This document shows positions 11,624 to 21,702 of a stretch of DNA of 64,000 nt, in pieces. The position numbers and the translations under genes were made by a program. This stretch comes from Eustoma russellianum. Its lineage: Eukaryota; Streptophyta; Magnoliopsida; Gentianales; Gentianaceae. Below the pieces are notes generated by a model. It did not search any database. It was not told the origin of the DNA and saw only the letters and a program-made list of their open reading frames with translations. Position 1 is the stretch's first letter; each line of letters opens with the position of its first letter. Location: assembly GCA_036186865.1 (NCBI GenBank), contig AP025043.1, positions 30,761,996 to 30,825,995 on the forward strand, read 5' to 3'.

Positions 11624-14600
11624 TGTAGAGAAAAAGGGGTTTGAGTGATTTCAAAATATGTGATTTAAATGAATGACATAAAACGTGCATGATATAAACA
11701 AACGTGTGCATGATATTGCTTATTACTTGCCTTATTTAGCTCATATATAATGTTGCCGTACTAACGAGCCATGAAGCGTTAAAGCTTACATCATATGGCA
11801 AACATTTGTTGTGTTTACACTATTTTCAGGTGCCACCATTAATGAACTAAACTAGTTCATTAAGTGAAGTACTTAGTTAATTAAACTAAGTAGTTCATTA
11901 AAGGAAGCTACATTTGGAAAAGGCACAAAGGCAACAAGGATAAGGAAGGAAAGTCTTCTCCTCCTTTCATTATTTATTATACACGCATATACACATATAA
12001 ATACATATATTTTACGATTTTTTGAAAAAGGCACATACACATGCATTCCAACGTACTACCGACACGTTATATATTTTACGTACGTACGTTAACGTCACAC
12101 CATCATACTTAACTCATATTTATGAGTATATTCAGGTCTTATATCATATGATATAAGTCATGGTGATGACAAATTAAATACAACTCGTTAAAAGGTTCTA
12201 AATCAAAAATTGTCGTATCGGGCGAATACCGAAACTTCGCCGATGTGTCACGTACTTGCCATAAATAGATGGCCAGCCCCTAAACCTTAAAAATATCTAT
12301 TATTTTCGTGGCCTACATGATACTTTCAGTCATAAAATCATTCCATGTTGGCACACACAAATCACCCCACATTAAGGCCAAATTGTGGAGATTCCAATTT
12401 TAATTTTGTCACATGTTAATGGCGCCACTTTAGACCAGCCAAGTGCTCTGAATTAAAGTTTATATTATATATATTATGTGTAACATAATATATATAACAT
12501 GTGAAAAAGTTGGAATTTAATTAGAGAAAAATCGGGTAATCGATAAATATCGAAAATTCGGTTTTCTACGTACACAACACATGGAATATTTTTGGCACAT
12601 CATATGACACGTATCTTGACACTTTTTACATATGTCATACATCTTAAAGTGTTCTAGAAAATTAAATTAAGGGCTGATTGGAGTATAACATGTGTGTATT
12701 ATTAAATGTGCACTATTTTACAAAGTTAGCAAAAATAAAATTCAGCACATGCATATACATGTATACACGCCTATTCCAGCTGAGATGGAGCCTATGTGGA
12801 GCCTTGTTGGCATATTGATTGGTCAAGCATCAAGCATACAATGTTGATAACATAAATGAAGAAGCCACACAAGGTAACTATTCAAACTTTATCTCATTTG
12901 TAACACATGCTGAAAATTTCAGCATGTGCTAATAAGCTGGCCGATTTCTATGTGATTATGAGACATATTCTACTTCTTGATTAAGGTGGATTGATTGGAA
13001 GATGATTTGGAAGTATTTTGAATAACTTATGGAATAAAGAAAGTGATATTTTCAAATATCACACATGCTGAAAATTTCAGCATGTGTGTGATAGATGCTG
13101 GCCGATTTTAAGGTGTTATAAGTGACTAATTTTTATTTCAAAATTGATGAAAGTGTTGTGCACTAAATGGTGATTGATTTCTTCTTCATTTTCAAGAAAT
13201 AAATCAAAGCAAATTTGGCAACATTTTGAAAAGAGTACAAATGTTTCACATGCTGAAATTTCAGCATGTAAAGCATCATAATGGCCGAATTTTTTCCTCT
13301 TTTTGTGAGATATTATCTTGCTTAACTTTATGTGACAATCTTGTGGATTATGGAAATTATTCTATGTTGCTTTTTGGCACATGTTTTGAGTGAAATATTC
13401 AGATTTTCCAAGTCACCAAATGATGACAACATTCAACCTATCATGAAGTGCCAAGTAAGCAAAGGTTAAATGATCATCCAATGAGAAGATGCCAAGTAAG
13501 AAAGACCATGTCACAATGATGTCTCACATTCTCCTAGGGACTTAGAAGACACTTTTAAAGAGGGAATGGCACCAAGGGGGACGGCTGCAATGTGCTTAAA
13601 AGGAAAGTAGATGAGCAAAAACATGAGATAAGAACAAGCATTACATTCTTGAGATCAAAAACGCTAGCCTCTCTTCTTCTACACTCTCTTTCTTTCTTTC
13701 TTCTTGAAAACCTATTGTACTTATATTTCTATCCTTGAATGGGCTTGTATATACCACCACATACTCTTTATCTTTGTAAAAGATTGATTAAGGTGTGATC
13801 AATCTTCATTCTTGCAAGGTGGTGGTGTTCGTGCGTATTGTATTCATCATACAAGGTTTGTAAAGGGTTGGAGTTGGTGTGTAACTCCATCAACCCTGTG
13901 GTAAGGTGTATTACATGTGTGTGACTCGTGTGAACCAAGGAAGGTGTTCCTTGAAGACTAGAGTAGGTTGTTTATAACCGAACCAGTATAAAATTCTCGG
14001 TGCCATTTACTTTCAACATTTATTTTCTGTTATTGCACAGTTTACTATTTTTGTTTACGTTCGTAAAAATAGTAAACGATTTTCAAAAATCACAAAAATT
14101 TCCAGAAGCATAGCCACACGTCCTAGGGTTAATTTGGCACAAGTTTCAACCCTTTTGGATAAGTATAAGTCACTCAAACATCCAAAGTTCTGAGACTAGT
14201 GCAGTCTGATTTTCAGACTTGCAAAGGTTGAGACTTTGAGTGTATTTGACTAACTTCCCGAAAGTATTTTTCAAAACTGTTTCAAACCATTCAAATACAA
14301 CATATAAGGGGTCAGTGGTTACAATTTCAGAGCAATTGGAGTTAAGAACAAATAGGAATAAATTTTTCAAAACAGTCTACCGTTTCTGGCAGATTCACGC
14401 AATCTGACCTCCAACGACTTTTGAAGGGGTTAAAGGTTGAATTTAAATTTGAAATTTTTAGGAGACCCTCATAACATCTGAGGATAAGTTCTCTCAAACT
14501 TTCAGAATTTTTGGAGACCTATAACCTGGTTTTAAAAAGGTTTTAAAACTTGTCCTGAAAACAGAATCTGTTTTCAGAAGTTGAATTGTTTAGTTTTAAA

Positions 14601-14672
14601 CAAATTTTAAAAACCACACTTTCCGCACCACCTATTCAACCCCCCTTCTAGTGGTCTCTTGCAGATCCTACA
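11624..14672 (+). repeat. 3' LTR of the plus-strand SIRE element
   Basis: 3049 bp, TGTAGAG...CA, matching 3408-6431 with scattered substitutions of a few percent by eye and an extra ~25 bp near 11965. Short open stretches such as 14170-14370 (minus) are accidental. Confidence 0.92.
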
Positions 14673-14677
14673 GAAAG
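14673..14677. repeat. Target-site duplication GAAAG (right)
   Basis: Matches 3403-3407; the old SIRE gag sequence continues directly after it. Confidence 0.85.
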
Positions 14678-15006
14678 GTCACCCAAGTTAGGGTACCAAA
14701 AGGTACATTTGAAAAGTGTTGAATAAATAACTCTTAAGAATGCACTTGAAATGCATGATTTTTGTTGATATTCTATAAAATGCTATTTCTTTCTTACATA
14801 TACTTTTGATATTATTTACAAAATAAAGGGAGAGAGAAAAGCATGACTTAAGAGGGGAAGAGAGCATGTTAAGGGGGAGAGAGAGAGCATGAATAAGGGG
14901 GAGCACATGACGGTATAAAATTCAAATTTATACCTAATTAGAGGGGGAGCAATTATATTTAAATCATGAACCAATGATATTTTGTAAATCATCAAAAGGG
15001 GGAGAT
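14678..15006 (+). other. 3' leader of the old SIRE relative (gag end to LTR)
   Basis: It starts with the end of gag ('gggtaccaaaaggtac', 14691-14706, stop soon after) and passes without pol into a purine-rich leader. That leader has GGGGAG/GGGGGAG tracts at about 14826, 14853, 14873, 14896, 14942 and 14997. It parallels 11380-11623 of the younger copy. Confidence 0.75.
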
Positions 15007-15373
15007 TGTTGAGAAAAGGAGTTTGAATGATTTACAAATGCATGATTAAATAGTACGAGTTTACGAAATGCATGACAAAATTTATTACTTGACACGTTTT
15101 TGTGATATACATGCCTCATATGCTTTATATATATTATTGCCGTACTAGCAAGCCATGAAGCATTAAAGCTTACATCATATGACAAACATTTGTTGTCTTT
15201 GAACAATTTTCAGGTGCCACAAATAATGAACTAAACTAGTTCATTAAGTAAAGTACTTAAGTTAATGGACTAACTAGTTCATTAAATGGAGATATATTTG
15301 GAGAAGGCTTGATGGCAACAAATTGAAAAATAGAAAGTCTCCTTATTCCTTCAAGATACACGTCATTTATGTA

Positions 15374-15424
<51 letters not shown>

Positions 15425-17691
15425 TATTTTTTAAAAGACACAATACACATATATTTCGACGTACTACCGACAGGTCTATATTACAAACGTACGTTAACGT
15501 CACACCACTATATACACCTCATATTTATGATTATATTCAGGTCTTATATCATGTGATATAAGTCATGGTGATGACAAAATCATAACGACAAGTTAGAAGG
15601 CTATAAACAGAAAATTGTCGTATCGGATGACTACCGAAACTTCACCGACGTGTCACGTACTTGCCATATAAAGATGGTCAGCCCATATACTTCTAAAATA
15701 GCCAAAAAGTTTATGGCTCACATGTTGATATCAGCCACTAAAGCATTGCATGTTCGCAAACACAAATCACCCACAATTTAGGCAAAACTGTGAAGATTTA
15801 AAATTCAATTCTTTTAAGCGCATGGGGCACCTATGCCATTAGCAATTAGAGCTGAATGTACACTTTATTTTATGAGTATTATGTGTGACATAACATATAT
15901 GGACATGTGCAAGAAGTTTGAATTTAAACAGAGAAAAATCGCGTAATCGACGAAATTTGAAATTCGGCTTTCTACGAACACAACACATGGAACATTTTTT
16001 TTTGGCATGAGTTGTAACATGTGTCTAGACACTTTTTACACATTCAAGACATGTTAAATTGTTCTATAAAATTCAAATTAGGGCTGATTGCAATATACCA
16101 TATATATGTAAATATTGTGCATTATTTGACAAATCTTACTAAAAGAAAATTCAGCACATGTGCAGGAATTTCACACTCCATTTTCAGCTTTGTTAGAGCC
16201 TAGGTGGAGCTTATTTGGCACTTTAATTGGTGGAAAATAAGCCACACATGATTGATGACATTGAAGAGGGCAATACACAAGGAAACAATTTAAAATACAA
16301 CAAATGCTTAAATTTCAGCACATGCTGTTTATTATGGACAATTTCGGAGCATTTTTGTCTTCAATTTATTCGAAAATATAAGGAGATTAATGTGTGATTG
16401 TATGGTAATGTTTTTGCTACTATTTGGCACATGTTTTGCATTTTAATGTCAGATTTTACAGCACACTAAATGGTGACAAGATTGGACCAATCATAGAGTG
16501 CCAAGTAAGCAAAGACAAGTCATCCATCCAATCAGAATGTGACAAGTGAGCAAGGTGGTGTCATATCTACACAAGACAATCTACCAAGGGCATTTAAAGA
16601 GAATTCTCAATATGGTAGAAACCTTATAGGGGCTGCCACATCAAGTTAAAAAGAAGAGAAGTATTACAAAAAAAAGTCAAGAACACAACTCTCATTCTCT
16701 CAAGATCAAGAAGCTCCACTATTTTCTTCTTCTCTCAAGCCTATTGTTCATATATTCAAAATATTGTATAGGCTTTGAACATACCACCATACACATTTCA
16801 TTTGTTCTAAAAGGTTGATCAAGGTATGATCCAATTTTATCCGTTTGGTGGTGGTGTCCATGATCCGTTTGATTGATTGTATTGTTTGTGAAAGGATGGA
16901 GTTGGTGTGTAATTCCGGCAACCCTTGTGGTAAGGTGTGTTTGGTGTTTAACGATAAGCGAGGAAAGTGTCCTCGAAGACTGGAGTAGGTTGATTTAACC
17001 GAACCAATATAAATCTTTGGTGTCTTTACTTTACTGCACTTTACTTTAAGTTTTCAGTTTCTGCGTTGTATTTGTTGCAATTGTAAAAATAGTAAACAAT
17101 TTTCAAAAATTACAAAAATTTGCAGAAACATAGACAAATATCCTAGCTTTCATTTGGCGTAAGTTTCAACTCATTTGGTTAAGTATAAGTCAATCAAACT
17201 TTATTAGTTCTGAGACTAGTGCAATCTGATTTTCAGATTCGCAAAGGTTGAGAACATCAACGTGGTTGATATACTTTCCAAAGGAATTTTGAAAAACTGT
17301 TCCAATCCATTATAGTACATATCTTAAGCGGTTTGTCATTAAATTTGTAGACCATTTGGAGTTATCAATTAATCAGAATAAATTTTTCAAGTCAAAGCAC
17401 TGTTTCTGGTATATTTGCGCAATCTGACCAAAAACGTATTATCAAAGGGTTAGGAGTTGAATTTTGATTTGAAATTTTTGTGAGATACTCAGAACATCTG
17501 ATAGTAGAATATCACCAAATTTAATAATTTTTGGAGTTCTCTAACTAGGTCGTTTAATTATTTCAAATCAGGATCTGAAAACAAGAACTGTTTTCAGAAG
17601 TGAGGTTTTTTTTGTTAAAAAGTTTTCAAAAACCAAATTCCGCACCCACTATTCAACCCCCTCCTTCTAGTGGTTCTACACAGGTCCTACA
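15007..17691 (+). repeat. 3' LTR of the old SIRE relative
   Basis: Starts TGTTGAGAAAAGG and ends 'ggtcctaca' at 17691. It aligns along its length with the 3 kb SIRE LTRs but is much more diverged and about 350 bp shorter. One shortened version of the hairpin block remains near 16300 ('aaatttcagcacatgctg'). Confidence 0.85.
15378..15421. repeat. (TA)n microsatellite
   Basis: About 44 bp of alternating TA within the LTR. The peptide of repeated Ile-Tyr it encodes in one frame is not a gene. Confidence 0.95.
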
Positions 17692-18789
17692 TCAGAAGCC
17701 TTTTCCAAAGCTCTCATTCCCACACGCATAGTGGATATATACAACCATTCCCCATGGGTCGCCTCTCACTTACTATCTCACACTTGGCCTACGCAGATGA
17801 CCTCCTTCTTGTTGTTGCAGCTAATAGACGAAATTTGCGGCATGTTAAAGCATTTCTTACCTCCTATGAACTCTCTTCTGGCCAGGCTATAAACTATCAT
17901 AAAAGCACGGTGGTATTTTCTTCGTCTAAATCATCTCGAAGGATGAACTACTTGGCCTGTTGGAAATGCGGCAATCTTCATTGCTTGCCCCTCAAATATT
18001 TGGGTTCTTACCTACATAAGGGCATTACGCGTACTATTCATTGTATAGATCTCTTATCTTATGTAGATAGACGGCTGCAAAGTTGGCAACAAAGACTACT
18101 GGGAATGGCAGGTAGGCTTGTCTTAATCATTTTTGTGCTTGCATCCTTACCGTTACATCTTATGGCGGGTACTCGACTACCTAAGAGTGTTATTAAAACA
18201 TTGGAGAATCACTTTGCCTGCTTTTTCTGGGGCCCTAGTCGATATCATTGGCTATCTTGGCCGAAATTATGTTTCCCAACTAATGAAGGAGGTTTAGGCA
18301 TACACGATTTATCAACTATACAAGCTGCATACTCTTGCAAAATATGGCATCTATATCATTATAGCGATTCATTATGGGGCCGTTATATGCGAGCTCGTTA
18401 TGGCACACGACTTGATTTTTATCCAAGATTATATGATTCTCCAGGATGGAAGCACATATGTGCCATGCATACAGTATGTTCGGATATTGCGTCGTCTCTG
18501 CCTGCACAGATTTTTCCCACACCGTACGAGACATTTACATTAAATTCAGCTTATGAATCACTTCGACCATCCAAGCCGCATATATTATCTTTCGTTCACA
18601 TTTGGAACAATTCACATCGCCCTGCTATACAGCTATTTCTTATGGCGATTTTACCAACAAGCACTTCCACTCCCCGACAATCTAAGTCGCTTTATGGCTG
18701 TATTTCCGTCTTGTTGCCCGTTTTTCTATTCAGCTGGTGCCACCACCTTGCATCTTTTCTTTGACTGTACAGAGGTACGTGTGATATGA
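17692..18789 (+). pseudogene. LINE RT C-terminal half and zinc-finger-like segment
   Basis: The first ~35 bases read in another frame ('SEAFSKAL'), then shift near 17725. The frame then holds the catalytic 'AYADD' (Asp codons 17796-17801), 'GQAINYHKS', 'LPLKYLGSYLHKG', and the conserved 'NEGGLGIHDL' and 'DSPGWKHI' segments typical of plant L1 RTs. A second shift near 18640 moves the zf-RVT part to another frame ending at 18789. There 'FFDC' keeps one Cys, but the first Cys pair is spoiled. The Met at 17670 lies in the LTR and is not a start. Confidence 0.88.
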
Positions 18790-18799
18790 TCATATTTCA

Positions 18800-19497
18800 T
18801 TGCTTTGTTTGATCTACCGCATTTCACTAGCGGATCTTGGCATTCCTACATGTTGTATGTACGGTGTTCAGCTTCTTGTAATTTCTTGGACGGTATGCAA
18901 TCTATTCCCTGGAGTCCTACTCTGGAACCTCTGGAAAATGTATGCTTCGATACACTTTGATGACCTCACTTGGTCACCTCAATTAGCTATTAGATCCATT
19001 CGCTCGGATTTATATACATGAATCATCAATGGCTGGCACAAAAGTAGCCGCAACAATACTTGATCTTGTAGCGGCACAGGCATCTCGGCCTTTACACTGT
19101 AATCGGCTACAGGTTATTCGCTGGTCACCTCCTCTTTCCGGCCGTCTAAAATTAAACACTGATGCTGTGGTTGGTCGACATCATTCAAGTGGTGGCGGCC
19201 TCCTCCGAGATTCCACTGCTGCTTTTATACACGCCATCTCATTCCCACTTCTGCTAGACATGCCTCTGAGGGTTGAAGCCCAAGCTGCTTTTATGGCTCT
19301 TATGTAATATTTACCGCGTTGTGGGGACATTATTTTGGAGGTTGATTGCGCGGAATTTGTTAAGCTCATAGCTACTAACTCTTCTCTACTGGCACCTGAC
19401 ATACACAGATTGCGTGTCCTACTTCAGTCGAGATCTTTCACGGTCTTGCATACACCGCGAGAAACAAATGAACCTGCTCATTTGCTTGCGTAGTTAT
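18800..19497 (+). pseudogene. LINE linker and RNase H domain
   Basis: After the zinc-finger segment a linker ('WNLWKMYASIHFDD') runs to a stop at 19019-19021. The RNase H part follows: 'RLKLNTDAVVG' (first Asp), 'RVEAQAAFMAL' (Glu), a stop at 19305-19307, then in the same frame 'ILEVDCAEF' (Asp) and 'HTPRETNEPAHLLA'. The last motif has His where RNase H domains usually have Asp ('AD.LA'). Such RNase H domains are known in a group of plant L1 elements. Two stops and frame changes make it a pseudogene. Confidence 0.85.
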
Positions 19498-20232
19498 CAC
19501 TTACAACTCAGATTTTGACATCTTATGATTCTTTCAGCCACTTGCCTGCCTCTATCCAGGCCATCATCATTGCAGACAGCATACTTCCGACTTTCCGTCA
19601 CTCTGCGCAAAGTGTTCAAAATGGACCAAAGCCCCCATGACTGCAGTTCTCGCACGTTGTATCCTATATGGGTTGGTCCTAATTATCTTCTGTTGCCCGT
19701 GGTCTAATAGGCTAGGGGCAACATGGGTATGTGTTATGTTCTTTATTGCTTTTATTGTTTCTATCTTTAATATACATATGCTAATCCTTTTTGTTACTCA
19801 TGCTGGAGCGGCCGACATGGACTTGTATGATAGCATAAACGTCTCTTAAATGGGTCGGTTCCTCGACTAAATGGTTGCCTTGCTCCTCTTGTAGGATCAA
19901 GGCGACGTGGGTATGTTGTCTACATCTATATTCTCCTACCCTTGCCCATTTATTCACTTCAGTCTACTCACTCTCTATTTCTATGTGATTCATGGGGAGC
20001 TTCTGCACAACTACTGATTTCAGCGGCCACAAGCAACCGTTCGACCATCATGGCGGATCTACACTTTTTATTAGTTACACTTTCATTTTGTTACATATTA
20101 ATATTGTCGCTTGCTTTAAGACTCTTGTATACATGTTTTACTTTTATATTTACTTGGGAGAGTCTCTCATAGCTAGGGCCAATTATGTAACCACGGTATT
20201 CCTCCGCCATAAGTGAGGACATATAAATAAAA
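19498..20232 (+). other. 3' UTR of the truncated LINE
   Basis: No coding signal. Short open stretches have no LINE motif. It ends with the UTR signature shared with the next LINE, without a clear poly(A). Confidence 0.65.
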
Positions 20233-20290
20233 ACCCCAGACGGTACCGCCCGTCCTTCAACTAAATATATATATATATACACACACACAC
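20233..20290. repeat. Linker with (TA)n(CA)n
   Basis: An alternating TA then CA tract at about 20263-20290 separates the two LINEs. A similar 'tacacatacacacacat' lies right after the second LINE's A-tail at 26113. The two could be the target duplication of that LINE, but low complexity makes this weak. Confidence 0.5.
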
Positions 20291-20441
20291 CGATTCTGCG
20301 GCACTATCTGCTGCCGCTGCGTACTACTCTCCAAATCTCGTTCACAACGCAATTCTGACCAAGCTTCCCTTTTCATATTTTTTTGGTAATTAAAGCTCTC
20401 ATTTTTCCGTTTTTATATTGTTTTCATATTGTTTCGCCGTA

Positions 20442-21702
20442 ATGTCTTCTACACCGCCGCCTTCCTTTGCGGTGGTGGTTACTGGCCAGACGTCTCCACA
20501 GAAGATTAATATCTCGCCAAAGATTGTTTCATGGTATAAGGGCATCCCGATGATCTCCTTCCTTGATTCAGTAATTGATGCCCTTGCTGCACCATTCGGA
20601 TATTCCCTAGTTGGCACTTTCTGGTATGTCCGTCCTCCATTGAAGGTTATACGAGAGGTGTTCGAGAAAATCGGATTTCATCATGATCTGCGCATCACAC
20701 TAATAGATCAAACGCACATTCTGCTGAATTTCCGCAATGAAGCGGATTACTTGAGATGTTTTTTATCGTCGTTCATGGCGCATATCCGGTTGTCACATGC
20801 GTATCACAAAGTGGACAGTTGATTTTGATCCAACTGCTGATGTTCCCATCGTCCTAGTTTGGATTGCATTTCCAGGCTTTCCAATCCACCTTCATCGCCA
20901 AGAGGCGTTGTTCGAAATTGTACGTATGATAGGCTCTCCGATAAAACTTGATGTAGCGACGGCGGAAGGGTTACGACCGTCAGTCGCACGGGTATGCGTA
21001 GAAGTGGATGTTTCCTAGGAGTTGCCTCAGAAGATTTATTTGCAGGCAAAAAATAGAATGATCTTGCAGTCAGTGGTTTATGAAGATTTGCCTTAGTTTT
21101 GCACGTCATGTAGAAGATTGGGTCATGCAGCGTCTGCTTGCCCTCCGAAAGGGAAATCCACTGTGCCGCCTCCACCCCCACCTCTTCCACCCCGGCCGCG
21201 GACATAAAGATGGACGCCAGTTAAGCGGAAAACAAACAATTCAACCTCGGCCGACCCTCCTTTGGATGATGATTCAATGGATCATCAAGAACAGCCGGCT
21301 GCCATCCCATCGCATGATGCTCCCTCTACCATCCCTCCCACAGTTGAAATAGATGATTTAACTGCTGCTTGCGATACAGCCGAACCCTTGCAAGATGTCT
21401 CCGATCATGGTGACCTCGGACATTGCTCCGACAATGAGCTGCCCACACATGTTGAGCATGCGGAGATAACAATAGTTCCGGACGATGTGGTACGACGGAT
21501 GCAGTTAATCCCTACATCGTCGGATGAAGATATTTTGTTGTCGCGACTACAGGATCCAACCGAAACAACAAAGTTTATTCCAGTTGTTCCTCGTCGAAAA
21601 CGTCGTGCAAGAAAGGATCTCCCACCATTACCACCCTCCACTATCCTTACTCGTAGTGCGTCTTATGCAATCCAGAGAAGTGATACTACTCTTTCTCAAT
21701 GA
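20442..21702 (+). pseudogene. LINE ORF1 (nucleic-acid-binding, DUF4283-like plus CCHC)
   Basis: ORF1 of plant L1 elements binds the element RNA. The ATG at 20442 opens 'MSSTPPPSFAVV'. Up to about 20815 it reads as a DUF4283-type domain, with 'IDALAAPFGYSLVGTFW' and 'YLRCFLSSFM'. A frameshift at about 20797-20820 moves to the frame with 'ITKWTVDFDP' and 'VLVWIAFPGFP'. That frame runs to 21702, with stops at 21016-21018, 21094-21096 and 21205-21207. The knuckle 'CTSCRRLGHAASAC' (C-X2-C-X4-H-X4-C) is intact at 21100-21141. A Pro-rich stretch and an acidic tail with 'RRKRRARK' near the end follow. Its stop overlaps the ORF2 start. Confidence 0.82.

Larger units (their letters stand above)
3408..14672 (+). 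mobile_element. SIRE/Maximus-type Ty1/copia retrotransposon, complete, inactive
   Basis: The 5' LTR (3408-6431) and 3' LTR (11624-14672) both start TGTAGAGAAAAAGG and end CA. A primer-binding site follows the first and a polypurine tract precedes the second. GAAAG is duplicated at 3403-3407 and 14673-14677. The internal part carries gag with a CCHC knuckle, then protease, integrase, RT and RNase H in copia order. The SIRE assignment rests on the 3 kb LTRs, the large gag with a Ser/Asp-rich tail and coiled coil, and several GGGGGAG tracts before the 3' LTR. There is no env-like frame: only 260 bp separate pol from the 3' LTR. Frameshifts, stops and an RT deletion make it defective. Confidence 0.93.
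3177..17691 (+). mobile_element. Old SIRE-type copia relative lacking pol, interrupted by a younger SIRE copy
   Basis: Two pieces flank the younger SIRE element. The left piece (3177-3407) matches the 3' part of gag: its 'gtaccatatagatatgaaa' is also seen at 8154 in the younger copy. The right piece (14678-15006) continues from the gag end ('gggtaccaaaaggtac') almost directly into the polypurine-rich 3' leader, then the 3' LTR. The five bases GAAAG are duplicated on both sides of the inserted element. About 3 kb of pol is missing between roughly 14715 and 14800, and the 5' LTR is not present. This is either a deletion derivative or a non-autonomous subfamily. Confidence 0.75.
17692..20232 (+). 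mobile_element. LINE (plant L1 type), 3' half, dead
   Basis: Directly after the old SIRE LTR the sequence enters a LINE within the RT domain and continues through the RT C-terminus, zinc-finger-like segment, RNase H and a 3' UTR. The 3' UTR ends with 'tcctccgccataagtgagg' (20200-20218) and a short A-rich end at about 20232. The neighbouring LINE has the same UTR ending (about 26052-26070), so the two are one subfamily. The left part is missing, because the LTR element sits at the break. Confidence 0.88.

Noticed and set aside
15373..15561. Small protein of Ile-Tyr repeats
   Set aside because: It is the translation of a TA microsatellite in an LTR.
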